In this document: in pieces, positions 6,597-14,492 of the stretch
Layout of the letters: every line of letters starts with the position of its first letter
Position numbering within the stretch: the stretch's first letter is position 1
Origin: QHXQ01 sp963788965
GTDB lineage: Bacteria; Acidobacteriota; Blastocatellia; Pyrinomonadales; Pyrinomonadaceae
Direction of reading: 5' to 3'
Assembly (NCBI GenBank): GCA_963788965.1
Contig: CAWBIK010000005.1
Span: 1,240,001-1,304,000 of the forward strand
DNA length: 64,000 nt
Notes under the pieces: generated by a model
What the model saw: the letters and a program-made list of their open reading frames with translations, nothing else
Told to the model about the DNA's origin: nothing
The model's database searches: none
Made by a program: the position numbers and the translations under genes

Positions 6597-8546
6597 ATGT
6601 GCGGGATTACTGGTTGGGCTTACATGGATGCGCGCGTGCCCCCGCAAGAGGGCGCGACGGAATTGCTGCGCTCGATGTGCGGGCGGATGGTGCATCGCGG
6701 GCCTGATTCGGAAGGCGTCATGGTTGCGCCGGGCATCGGCTTGGGGATGCGGCGGTTGGCGATCATCGATCTGGCGACGGGCGAGCAGCCGGCGTGGAAT
6801 GAAGACCGCACGGTCGCCGTCGTCATGAACGGCGAGATTTATAACTACCGCGAGTTGCGTGCGAACCTCGAAGCGCGCGGGCACACGTTCCGCAGCGCGT
6901 CGGACACAGAAGTCTTGCCGCACCTGTACGACGAGTATGGCGCGGCGATGCTCGATCACTTGAACGGCATGTTCGCGTTCGCTTTGTGGGACGCGCGCGC
7001 ACGCACGTTGCTGCTCGCACGCGATCCTTTGGGCGAAAAGCCGCTCTACTGGGGCATCTTTCAAGGGCAACTGCTGTTCGCTTCAGAGCCGAAAGTCCTG
7101 CTCGCACATCCGGCCGTTGAGACTAAATTAAACGTCGAAGCCCTGCGGCAGTATCTCGCGTTCGACTACATCCCCGCGCCACTCTCGATCTACGAAGGCA
7201 TACAGAAACTTCCCGCCGCGCATGTGCTCACGCTCGCAAACGGGCGCGTCGATGTGCGCCCGTACTGGCAGTTGAGTTATCGCAAGCTCGACCCTGTGCC
7301 GAGCGAAGCCGAAGCCGCCGAACAAGTGCGCGAGTTGCTCGCCGATTCGGTCCGCCTGCGACTCGTCTCGGACGTGCCGCTCGGCGTACTCCTGTCGGGC
7401 GGCGTTGACTCAAGCACGGTCGCCGCGCTCGCTGTGCGCGCCGCGCACGAGACGGTCAAGACGTTCTCGATCTCGTTCGCCGAAAAATCGTTCGACGAGT
7501 CGCGCTACGCACGCGGCGTGGCCGATTTCCTCGGCACGGATCACCACGAAGAACGTTTGAGCGCAGACTTGGCCGCCGACCTCATCGGCGAGATCGGCTC
7601 GTGGTTGGATGAGCCGTTAAGCGACCCTTCAGTCGTGCCGACTTACCTTTTGTCGCGCTTCACACGCCAGCACGTGACGGTCGCTTTGGGCGGCGACGGC
7701 GGTGATGAAATCTTCGCGGGCTATCCGATGTACGCGGGCCATCGCGTCGCCGAATTGTATGCGCGCATGCCGCGCCCGCTCTCACGCCTCGTGGTCGAAC
7801 CGGCGATCCGCCTGCTGCCGGTTAAGACGAAAAATTTATCGTTCGACTTCAAGGCGCGGCGCTTCGTCGCAGGCATGCAGCAAGCGGACGTGGTCGCGCG
7901 GCATCATGTCTGGTTCGGCTCGTTCACGCCGCAGGCGCAAAGCGCGCTCTTAACGGCCGACGTGCAGCAGGCGACGAACGCGGACGTGTACCGCGACGCG
8001 CGCACGCTCTACGACGCGTGCGACGCAACTGATCTGGTCGAGCGCATGCAGTACTTGGACACCAAGCTGTATCTTGCCGAAGACATCTTGGCCAAAGTTG
8101 ATCGCACGAGCATGGCCGTCTCGCTCGAAGTGCGCGCGCCGTTTCTCGATAAGCGCGTGGTTGAGTACGCAGCCGCTTTGCCTGCACATTACAAACTGCG
8201 CGGGCGCAACACGAAGTACATCTTGAAGCGCGCGGTCGATGGCCTGCTGCCGCCGTTCGTCACCCGACGCGGCAAGAAAGGCTTCGGCGTGCCCATAGCC
8301 GACTGGCTGAAAAACCGTCTGCGCCCGCTCGCCCACGACCTGCTCGCCCCGGCGCGCCTGCGCCGCCACGGCCTGTTCGATGCAGACTACGTGGCCCGCC
8401 TCCAACACGAACACGAACACGGCCTCGCCAACCACCGCAAACTGCTCTGGACGCTCCTCGTGTTTGAACTCTGGCACGAAAGCTTCGTCGATACGCCGCG
8501 CCGGATGGGCCGAACAGAGAACAGAGGTCAAAGTTTGACGAGCTAA
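6597..8546 (+). CDS. asnB: Asparagine synthase (glutamine-hydrolysing), full length
   Basis: A 649-residue class II glutamine amidotransferase/ATP-dependent amidating synthetase. Cys2 (MCGITGWAYM) is the glutaminase nucleophile. The domain continues with VMNGEIYNYRELR and SDTEVLPHLYDEYG to about residue 215. The synthetase half has the PP-loop LLSGGVDSSTVAAL near residue 268, GGDGGDEIFAGYPMY near 365, RTSMAVSLEVRAPFLDKR and KKGFGVPIADW. Length and motifs fit the exopolysaccharide-associated AsnB group, somewhat longer than E. coli AsnB. It sits between the GT2 and the polyprenyl sugar transferase, so amidation of a sugar acid is likely. It is a paralogue of the partial gene at 2-703. Confidence 0.93.
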   Translation: MCGITGWAYMDARVPPQEGATELLRSMCGRMVHRGPDSEGVMVAPGIGLGMRRLAIIDLATGEQPAWNEDRTVAVVMNGEIYNYRELRANLEARGHTFRSASDTEVLPHLYDEYGAAMLDHLNGMFAFALWDARARTLLLARDPLGEKPLYWGIFQGQLLFASEPKVLLAHPAVETKLNVEALRQYLAFDYIPAPLSIYEGIQKLPAAHVLTLANGRVDVRPYWQLSYRKLDPVPSEAEAAEQVRELLADSVRLRLVSDVPLGVLLSGGVDSSTVAALAVRAAHETVKTFSISFAEKSFDESRYARGVADFLGTDHHEERLSADLAADLIGEIGSWLDEPLSDPSVVPTYLLSRFTRQHVTVALGGDGGDEIFAGYPMYAGHRVAELYARMPRPLSRLVVEPAIRLLPVKTKNLSFDFKARRFVAGMQQADVVARHHVWFGSFTPQAQSALLTADVQQATNADVYRDARTLYDACDATDLVERMQYLDTKLYLAEDILAKVDRTSMAVSLEVRAPFLDKRVVEYAAALPAHYKLRGRNTKYILKRAVDGLLPPFVTRRGKKGFGVPIADWLKNRLRPLAHDLLAPARLRRHGLFDADYVARLQHEHEHGLANHRKLLWTLLVFELWHESFVDTPRRMGRTENRGQSLTS

Positions 8547-8591
8547 TACTTGTTATTTGAACTTGCAAATTTCAGATAACAACTTTTCATT

Positions 8592-10151
8592 GTGCGTGCA
8601 GAGAAACTAAACAAGCCGAGGATTGATGCGCGAGCGGTGCGCGTGCCGGGGCGTGCGCCTGCGTGGGTGCTGCCAGCGGTGAAGGCGGCGCTTGTGACGG
8701 CAGACGTGTGCTTGGCGTTGGGTGCGTTCTTGTGGGCGTTCTATTTGCGTGAAGGCGAGGCGGTGTTGATGCGTTGGGGCGACGGGCATCTGGCGTGGAG
8801 TTTTGCGTTTCGCCCTTACGCGGCCGTGTTGCTGTTCGTGCTGCCGGTGCGGCTGCTGGCGCACGCCTATTATGATCTGTACAAATTGCGCGGCGAGTTC
8901 TCTTACGTGGACGAGTTGGTGCGCGTGTTCAAGGCGACGGCGGTTGGATCGTTGCTGCTGGTGGCGGTCGCGTTTCTTTATCGCGGCGGCTTCGAGTATC
9001 GGGCCTTCTCTTATGCGCGCGGCATCTTCGTGCTTGATTTCCTGTTCGCGCTGGCTGCTATTAGCCTGCTGCGGCTCGGCGTGCGGACGGCGCAGGCAGC
9101 AGCGCGACGGCGCGCGATCAATCTGATCCCGACGCTGATTGTGGGGCGCAACGCCGAGGCGACGTTGTGCGTGACGGAGTTGCGCGCGCGGCCTGAGTTG
9201 GGCTATCGCGTGATCGGCGTGGTGGAGAACGGCGCGCTCGACGAAACTGTGCCGGAGACGTTCGCGGGCGTGCCGGTCGTCGGCGCGGTGGACGCGCTCG
9301 CGGAGTTGATCCGCGAGACGGGCGCGAACGAGGTCATCATCACCGACCCGCGCGTCTCCGGCGACCTGTTGTTCGACGTGATGATGCGCGTCGGGCGGCT
9401 GCGTAAAGTCGAGTTTCGCATCGCGCCGAACCTGTTCAACTGCCTGCCGCGCAAGACCGAGATCGATCAGATCGGCGCGCTGCCGATGATCCAACTATTC
9501 CGCGAACCACTGTCGCAATGGGCGCGCGTCGTCAAGCGCGGCGTGGACATCACGGTCGCCGCGCTCGCGCTCGCCGTGCTGACGCCGTTGTGGCTCGTCA
9601 TCGCGTGCTTGATCAAAGTGGCTTCGCGCGGGCCAGTCTTCTACCGGCAGGAGCGCGTCGGCATGGACGGGCGCATCTTCCTCTTTCTCAAGTTCCGCAC
9701 GATGCAGGCCGGCGCGGACGACCGCCTGCACCGCGAGTATCAACGCAAACTCATCGAAGGCCGACCAGACACAAACCTCGGCGACGACAAACGGCCCGTC
9801 TATAAACTGCACGCCGATCCGCGCGTCACACGCGTCGGGCGCGTGCTCAGACGTTTGAGTCTGGACGAACTGCCGCAACTCCTAAACGTCCTGCGCGGCG
9901 ACATGAGCGTGGTCGGCCCGCGCCCGCCCATTCCTTACGAGGTCGAAGCTTATGAGCTATGGCATCGGAAGCGGCTCGACATGAAACCGGGGCTGACGGG
10001 GCTGTGGCAAGTGTCGGGGCGCAACCGGCTCTCGTTCGACGAGATGGTCAAGCTCGACCTGTTCTACATCGAAAACTGGTCGCTGCTGCTTGATCTCAAG
10101 ATCATTCTCCGCACGCTGCCCGTCATGCTGCGCGGCGACGACGCGTACTGA
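8592..10151 (+). CDS. Polyprenyl-phosphate glycosyl-1-phosphate transferase (exopolysaccharide initiation)
   Basis: A 519-residue WbaP/CpsE-type initiating enzyme that transfers a sugar-1-phosphate from a UDP-sugar to undecaprenyl phosphate at the inner membrane. Four to five hydrophobic segments fill residues 20-175. A Rossmann-like CoA-binding-type domain lies around 180-290 (LIVGRNAEATLCVTEL). The catalytic domain starts with KRGVDITVAALALAV near 313, followed by GPVFYRQERVGMDGR, FLKFRTM, LDELPQLLNVLRGDMSVVGP and KPGLTGLWQVSGRN. It starts at GTG 8592, the first in-frame start. It probably commits the repeat unit built by the neighbouring glycosyltransferases. Confidence 0.95.
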   Translation: MRAEKLNKPRIDARAVRVPGRAPAWVLPAVKAALVTADVCLALGAFLWAFYLREGEAVLMRWGDGHLAWSFAFRPYAAVLLFVLPVRLLAHAYYDLYKLRGEFSYVDELVRVFKATAVGSLLLVAVAFLYRGGFEYRAFSYARGIFVLDFLFALAAISLLRLGVRTAQAAARRRAINLIPTLIVGRNAEATLCVTELRARPELGYRVIGVVENGALDETVPETFAGVPVVGAVDALAELIRETGANEVIITDPRVSGDLLFDVMMRVGRLRKVEFRIAPNLFNCLPRKTEIDQIGALPMIQLFREPLSQWARVVKRGVDITVAALALAVLTPLWLVIACLIKVASRGPVFYRQERVGMDGRIFLFLKFRTMQAGADDRLHREYQRKLIEGRPDTNLGDDKRPVYKLHADPRVTRVGRVLRRLSLDELPQLLNVLRGDMSVVGPRPPIPYEVEAYELWHRKRLDMKPGLTGLWQVSGRNRLSFDEMVKLDLFYIENWSLLLDLKIILRTLPVMLRGDDAY

Positions 10152-10153
10152 TA

Positions 10154-10221
10154 AAATTAACCACAAAAACACGACGACACGAATGACTTATTTAGCGGCT
10201 TCGTGTCTTTGTGGTTAAATT
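10154..10221. repeat. 21-bp palindrome, ACCACAAAGACACGA word family
   Basis: Arms 10154-10174 and 10201-10221 match at 19 of 21 positions. The right arm reads TCGTGTCTTTGTGGTTAAAT. It begins 3 bases after the stop of the sugar transferase and ends about 40 bases upstream of the ffh promoter. Same family as 745-804 and 60426-60496. Confidence 0.85.
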
Positions 10222-10263
10222 CGTTGCTATTAATCCGTCCGGTGGCACAAGTTAGCTCGTTCC

Positions 10264-10292
10264 TTGACTACGCCCGCCCGCGCCGTTATCAT
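10264..10292 (+). promoter_or_regulatory. Sigma70 promoter of the ffh operon
   Basis: TTGACT (10264-10269), a 17-base spacer, then TATCAT (10287-10292): five of six consensus bases in each box with ideal spacing. The predicted start is near 10299, giving a leader of about 35 bases to the ffh ATG at 10334. Confidence 0.65.
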
Positions 10293-10333
10293 CCCTGTTT
10301 CGGCTACAGTCTGTGGTCGTGTCTGAGCGAATC

Positions 10334-11857
10334 ATGTTTGAGTCACTGTCCGACAAACTGAAGCGCACCCTGAAGAATTTGCGGGGTGAAGGCGTGCTGA
10401 CTCCGCAGCACGTCGATGCGGCGCTGCGCGAAATTCGCCTCGCTTTGCTTGAAGCGGACGTGAATTACAAGGTCGCTAAGGACTTTATCGCGGCGGTTAA
10501 AGAGAAGGCTGAAGGGCAGCAGGTTTGGCAGGAGTTGAAGCCGTCGGAGCAGGTCGTCAAGATCGTCTATGACGAGTTGGTCGAACTGTTGGGCGGTACG
10601 TCGTCGCGGCTCGTGTTTACGAAGACGATCCCGAACGTCGTCATGATCGTCGGGCTGCAAGGGTCTGGTAAGACGACTTCGACGGGCAAGATCGCGCTGT
10701 GGCTCTCGAAGAATCAGGAGCGCAAGCCGCTGTTGGTTTCGACGGACGTGAACCGGCCGGCGGCGCGCGAGCAGTTGCGAGTGATCGCTAAGGCGACGGG
10801 GCAGTCGCTCTTTGAGAAGCCGGAATCGAACAACGCGGTCGAGCTTGCGCGCGAGGCTTACAAGTACGCGCAGCAGACCGGCTACGACACCTTGCTCATC
10901 GACACGGCGGGTCGCTTGCACATCGACGAAGAGTTGATGGACGAGTTGAAGCAGATCAAGACGGAGACGAAGCCGGTCGAGATTCTGTTCGTTGCGGACG
11001 CGATGACGGGGCAGGACGCGGTGCGTTCCGCCGAACAGTTCCACGCGCAGGTCGGGACGACGGGCGTGATCCTGACGAAGATGGACGGCGATGCGCGCGG
11101 CGGCGCGGCGCTGTCGATCAAGCAGGTGACGGGGCAACCCGTGAAGTTCGTCGGCGTGGGCGAGAAGTACGACGCGCTTGAGCCGTTCTATCCAGACCGC
11201 ATCGCGCAGCGCATTCTAGGCATGGGCGACGTGCTGTCGCTGATCGAAGAGGTGCAGTCTAAAGTCGATCAGGACGAAGCGCAGGCGCAACTGGCGAAGC
11301 TGCAAAAGAACGAGTTCACCTTAGACGATTTTCGCGCGCAACTGCGACAGGTCAAAAAACTCGGCTCGTTCTCGAAGATCATGAAGCTGTTGCCGGATCA
11401 ACTCTTGGGCGGCCTTGGCATGCCGGAGTTGAACGAAGAACAGACCGAACAGATGGAAGCGGAGTTGAAGCGCACCGAAGCGATCATCGACTCGATGACC
11501 GTCGCCGAGCGCAACGACCATCGCTTGCTGAACGCCGGTCGGCGGCGGCGCATCGCGCTCGGATCGGGCACGAACGTGGCCGAGGTCAACCAACTGATCA
11601 AGCAGTACGTGGAGATGCGGCAGATGATGCGGCAGTTCTCCGGCGCGGGCTTGTTCGGCGGTGGCGGCAGTGGCGGCGGCATGAAGGGACGCATGATGCG
11701 GCGCATGGCCGGCATGATGGGTATGCCCGACATGAGCGGCATGATGGGCGGCGGTGGCAATAACGGCGGCGACACGGACGCGCCCGCGCTCCCGTCCGCG
11801 CCCGGCACGGGACGCAAGAAACGCGGCAAGAAGGCAAGGCATAAGAAACGAAGATAG
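10334..11857 (+). CDS. ffh: Signal recognition particle protein Ffh
   Basis: A 507-residue SRP54 GTPase that delivers nascent membrane proteins to FtsY and SecYEG. The N domain is MFESLSDKLKRTLKNL onward. The G domain has GLQGSGKTTSTGKIA near residue 108, DTAGRLHIDEEL, and TKMDGDARGGAALS. The M domain from about 325 binds 4.5S RNA and signal peptides (GLGMPELNEEQTEQMEAEL, then Met-rich helices). The tail beyond residue 450 is an unusually Gly/Met-rich extension ending in a Lys/Arg cluster. ATG 10334 fits the conserved MFESL start; an upstream GTG 10313 is less likely. It heads the conserved ffh-rpsP-khpA-rimM-trmD-rplS operon. Confidence 0.97.
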   Translation: MFESLSDKLKRTLKNLRGEGVLTPQHVDAALREIRLALLEADVNYKVAKDFIAAVKEKAEGQQVWQELKPSEQVVKIVYDELVELLGGTSSRLVFTKTIPNVVMIVGLQGSGKTTSTGKIALWLSKNQERKPLLVSTDVNRPAAREQLRVIAKATGQSLFEKPESNNAVELAREAYKYAQQTGYDTLLIDTAGRLHIDEELMDELKQIKTETKPVEILFVADAMTGQDAVRSAEQFHAQVGTTGVILTKMDGDARGGAALSIKQVTGQPVKFVGVGEKYDALEPFYPDRIAQRILGMGDVLSLIEEVQSKVDQDEAQAQLAKLQKNEFTLDDFRAQLRQVKKLGSFSKIMKLLPDQLLGGLGMPELNEEQTEQMEAELKRTEAIIDSMTVAERNDHRLLNAGRRRRIALGSGTNVAEVNQLIKQYVEMRQMMRQFSGAGLFGGGGSGGGMKGRMMRRMAGMMGMPDMSGMMGGGGNNGGDTDAPALPSAPGTGRKKRGKKARHKKRR

Positions 11858-11926
11858 CTGTCGGCCGTTAGCGGTCAGCTATCAGTTAAAACAAACAGGC
11901 TGAAAGCTGATCGCTGCCAGCCCCGA
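11857..11926. repeat. Imperfect palindrome, AGCGGTCAGCTATCAG word family
   Basis: GCGGTCAGCTATCAG near 11871-11885 pairs with CTGAAAGCTGATCGC near 11900-11914 at 13 of 15 positions. The outer parts are degenerate. It starts at the last base of the ffh stop codon and ends just before the rpsP ribosome binding site, so it lies inside an operon. The same words form perfect palindromes at 21338-21386 and 47873-47988. Confidence 0.75.
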
Positions 11927-11942
11927 CTTGGAGGATAGAAAG

Positions 11943-12209
11943 TTGTTAGCTATTCGATTGATGCGCATGGGCGCGAAAAAAAGACCGACGTATCGCGTGG
12001 TCGTGAAAGAGAAGCTGTCGAAGCGCGACGGCGCGTACCTCGAAAATGTGGGCACGTACAATCCGACGCGCCAACCGGCGGAAGTGAAGTTGGACATGGA
12101 GCGCGTGCGTTACTGGCTCGCGCGTGGCGCGCAGCCGACCGACACGGTGCGGCAACTGATCAAAGGTCAGGCGCAAGCGCAGGCCAGCACGGAAACGGCC
12201 GCGGCCTGA
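11943..12209 (+). CDS. rpsP: 30S ribosomal protein S16
   Basis: An 88-residue S16 of the small subunit 5' domain. LAIRLMRMGAKKRPTYRVVV is the strongly conserved N-terminus, and Y-ENVGTYNPTRQPAEVKLD follows in the usual place. I start it at TTG 11943, because GGAGG at 11930-11934 sits 8 bases upstream and the resulting MLAIRLMRMG matches the family. The in-frame TTG at 11928 would swallow the ribosome binding site. It lies second in the ffh-trmD-rplS operon, as in many bacteria. Confidence 0.96.
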   Translation: MLAIRLMRMGAKKRPTYRVVVKEKLSKRDGAYLENVGTYNPTRQPAEVKLDMERVRYWLARGAQPTDTVRQLIKGQAQAQASTETAAA

Positions 12210-12266
12210 GTTAGCTCGCGCGTGCTTGGGCGCGCTTAACTTTGTGGCCGGCACGGATTCAGGCTT

Positions 12267-12500
12267 ATGCGAGAAACCGTCGAGATGATCGTGAAGGCGC
12301 TGGCGAGCGACGCCGAGGCGGTGGACGTGCGCGAGATCGAGCGCGACGAGCGGACGGTCGTGATCGAAGTGCGCGTGGCCAAATCGGACATGGGCAAAGT
12401 GATCGGCCGGCAAGGCAAGACCGTGCGTGCGCTCCGTTCGCTGCTGTACGCCGTCAGCATGAAGCGCGGGCGACGCTACGTGCTCGACATCGTGGAATGA
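12267..12500 (+). CDS. khpA: KH-domain RNA-binding protein KhpA
   Basis: A 77-residue single KH domain (YlqC/KhpA family). The GxxG loop is VIGRQGKTVRALRSLL near residues 43-58, and the rest forms the short alpha/beta KH fold (MRETVEMIVKAL, DVREIERDERTVVIEV). KhpA binds RNA, usually with KhpB, and in Gram-positives affects cell division and sRNA function. The place between rpsP and rimM is standard. Its TGA overlaps the ATG of rimM (ATGA), indicating translational coupling. Confidence 0.95.
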   Translation: MRETVEMIVKALASDAEAVDVREIERDERTVVIEVRVAKSDMGKVIGRQGKTVRALRSLLYAVSMKRGRRYVLDIVE

Positions 12501-13024
12501 GCGAGGCGGTCGAACTGATCGCGGTGGCGCGCGTCGTCAAGCCGCGCGGCATTCGCGGCGAAGTCGTGGCGGAGTTGTTGACCGACTTCCCCGAACGCTT
12601 CGCCGACCTGACAGAGTTGATCGCCGTCACGCCCGACGGCACACGCCGCACGCTCGCGCTCGAAAACAGTTGGTTGCACGCGGGGCGCATCGTGTTGAAG
12701 TTCGCCGGTTACGATACGCCGGAGACGGCGCGCGAATTGGCCGGCTATGAGTTGACCGTGCCGGCAACGGACGCGGTTGAACTTGAAGCGGATGAATACT
12801 ACGACTGGCAGTTGATCGACTGTCGCGTCGTGACGGTTGAAGGCAGGGAACTTGGGCGCGTGCGCGAAGTCCTGCACACGGGGGCAGCGCCGGTGCTGAT
12901 CATTACGGACGAAGCGACGAAGCGCGAACATCTGATCCCGCTCGCCGAAAGCATCTGCATCGAGATCGACATCGCGGCCAAACTGATCCGCGTCGATCCG
13001 CCCGAAGGACTGATTGAAATTTAG
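12497..13024 (+). CDS. rimM: Ribosome maturation factor RimM
   Basis: A 175-residue 30S assembly factor that binds S19 and helps mature the 16S 3' domain. The N-terminal RimM domain starts VARVVKPRGIRGEVVAELLT and the PRC barrel-like C-domain has YYDWQLIDCRVVT and GAAPVLIITD followed by HLIPLAESICIEID. Start at ATG 12497 overlaps the khpA stop. A longer open frame extends upstream to 12242 but runs through khpA and is not the gene. A palindrome follows the stop codon. Confidence 0.96.
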   Translation: MSEAVELIAVARVVKPRGIRGEVVAELLTDFPERFADLTELIAVTPDGTRRTLALENSWLHAGRIVLKFAGYDTPETARELAGYELTVPATDAVELEADEYYDWQLIDCRVVTVEGRELGRVREVLHTGAAPVLIITDEATKREHLIPLAESICIEIDIAAKLIRVDPPEGLIEI

Positions 13025-13026
13025 AT

Positions 13027-13082
13027 TGCGGAATGCGGATTATTAAAGACTAATTTCTTAAATCCGCAATCCGCATTCCGCA
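13027..13082. repeat. Palindrome, TGCGGAATGCGGATT word family
   Basis: TGCGGAATGCGGATT (13027-13041) pairs perfectly over 15 bp with 13068-13082. It begins 3 bases after the rimM stop and ends 5 bases before the trmD start, inside an operon. The words GGAATGCGG and GGATTGCGG recur in the much longer member at 35333-35413 and in a single arm near 23940-23966. Confidence 0.85.
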
Positions 13083-13087
13083 TTCCG

Positions 13088-13846
13088 ATGCTGCGTTTTG
13101 ACATCATCACGATCTTTCCAGAGTTCTTTCGCACGGTGTTTGACTTCGGGATCGTGCGTCGGGCGCGTGCGGCCGGGTTGGTTGATATAGCAGCGCGCGA
13201 CTTGCGCGATTGGACGACAGACAAGCATCGCATCGTGGACGATAGACCGTTCGGCGGTGGTGACGGGATGATCTTGAAAGCGGAACCGCTCGCTGCGGCC
13301 ATCGACGCGTTGACGGGCGCGCGCATGGCGAGCGAGTTGGGCGACACAGGGACGCGCATCGTGTTGCTGTCGCCGCAGGGCAAGGTCTTTGAGCAAAAGG
13401 TAGCGGCGGAGTTGGCTGCGGCCGAGCACGTCGTGCTTATCTGCGGGCGCTACGAGGGCGTGGACGAGCGCGTCGTCGAAGCCTGCGTGACGGACGAGTT
13501 GTCTATCGGCGACTATGTGCTGTCGGGCGGTGAGCCTGCGGCCGTGGTCGTAGTGGACGCGGTTGTGCGGCTCGTGCCGGGTGCGTTGGGCAGCGAGACT
13601 TCGGCCGTTAACGAGTCGTTTAGCGCGGGCGGGTTGCTCGACTATCCGCACTACACGCGCCCCGTCGAGTTTCGCGGGCGGCGCGTGCCCGAAGTTTTAT
13701 TGAGCGGGCATCACGCGGAGATCGCGCGCTGGCGACGCCGCGCCGCGCTGAGCAAGACAAAGCGCAATCGCCCCGACCTCTTAACGCACGGCACGCTCGA
13801 CGAGCAAGACCGCGCCTTGTTAGATGAATTGGACCGAGAGCAATAA
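13088..13846 (+). CDS. trmD: tRNA (guanine(37)-N1)-methyltransferase TrmD
   Basis: A 252-residue SPOUT methyltransferase that makes m1G37 in tRNAs reading CNN codons and so prevents +1 slippage. MLRFDIITIFPEFF is the conserved start. The Asp-containing substrate loop DRPFGGGDGMILKAEPL follows, and the trefoil-knot SAM site is seen in LLSPQGKVFEQKVA, ICGRYEGVDERV and SIGDYVLSGGEPAAVVVVDA. Full length for the family. It lies between rimM and rplS in the classical operon. Confidence 0.97.
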   Translation: MLRFDIITIFPEFFRTVFDFGIVRRARAAGLVDIAARDLRDWTTDKHRIVDDRPFGGGDGMILKAEPLAAAIDALTGARMASELGDTGTRIVLLSPQGKVFEQKVAAELAAAEHVVLICGRYEGVDERVVEACVTDELSIGDYVLSGGEPAAVVVVDAVVRLVPGALGSETSAVNESFSAGGLLDYPHYTRPVEFRGRRVPEVLLSGHHAEIARWRRRAALSKTKRNRPDLLTHGTLDEQDRALLDELDREQ

Positions 13847-13906
13847 TTCTAGTTGTCACGTCAGGCAGTAAGCTGATCGCTGACGGCTTTTCACGGAGTT
13901 GAGATC

Positions 13907-14395
13907 ATGAATCGCTTAGACGCAGTTGAGAAAACGCAGACGACCCGGACTATTCCCGACTTTCAACCGGGCGATACGGTGCGCGTGCATGTGCGCATCA
14001 AGGAAGCCGAGAACAAGTGGCGCATACAGGTCTTCGAGGGCGTGGTGATCGCGCGCAAGAACGGCGGCGTGCGCGAGACGATCACGGTGCGCAAGACCAG
14101 TTTCGGCGTCGGCGTCGAACGCATCTTCCCGCTGCACGCGACCATCATCGACAAGATCGATGTCATCAAACGCGGGCGCGTGCGCCGCGCCAAGCTCTAC
14201 TACCTGCGCGAACTGCGCGGCAAGGCCGCCCGCATCCGCGAGCGCGACACACGGACAACCGCAACGCAGGGCGCGGCTGCGGCGGCAAGAAGTAACGACG
14301 CGCTGTCAGCGAGTGCGCGTAAGGACTGGCGAGGGCCGGGTGATCGGAGCGAATGTGCCCGGTCGTCCGGCGCTCGCCATTTCTTCGGCCTGTAA
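13907..14395 (+). CDS. rplS: 50S ribosomal protein L19 with atypical C-terminal run-on
   Basis: L19 bridges the 50S and 30S subunits. Residues 1-118 match the family closely: IPDFQPGDTVRVHVRIKE, RIQVFEGVVIARKNGG, RKTSFGVGVERIFPLH and RVRRAKLYYLRELRGKAARI. L19 usually ends within about 130 residues, but here the frame continues to residue 162 with a tail that looks non-native (DALSASARKDWRGPGD onward). A one-base shift near 14285 would give an Ala-rich end with AAG AAG TAA at 14287-14295, a normal ribosomal-protein C-terminus. I suspect an indel. Last gene of the ffh operon. Confidence 0.93.
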   Translation: MNRLDAVEKTQTTRTIPDFQPGDTVRVHVRIKEAENKWRIQVFEGVVIARKNGGVRETITVRKTSFGVGVERIFPLHATIIDKIDVIKRGRVRRAKLYYLRELRGKAARIRERDTRTTATQGAAAAARSNDALSASARKDWRGPGDRSECARSSGARHFFGL

Positions 14396-14422
14396 AACAG
14401 CCCGAACCAAAGCGCACTAACT

Positions 14423-14451
14423 CCTGTCTGTGGTCTGCCTGTTAGTATAAT
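14423..14451 (+). promoter_or_regulatory. Possible promoter of the GT4 gene pair
   Basis: A perfect TATAAT at 14446-14451 lies in the 97-base gap after rplS, about 42 bases before the GT4 start. The upstream box at 14423-14428 (CCTGTC) is poor, so an activator may be needed. It would separate the GT4 genes from the ribosomal operon. Confidence 0.4.
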
Positions 14452-14492
14452 AGCCGCCATCTCAAGCAACATGTTCGCGGACGGGCAACGGC

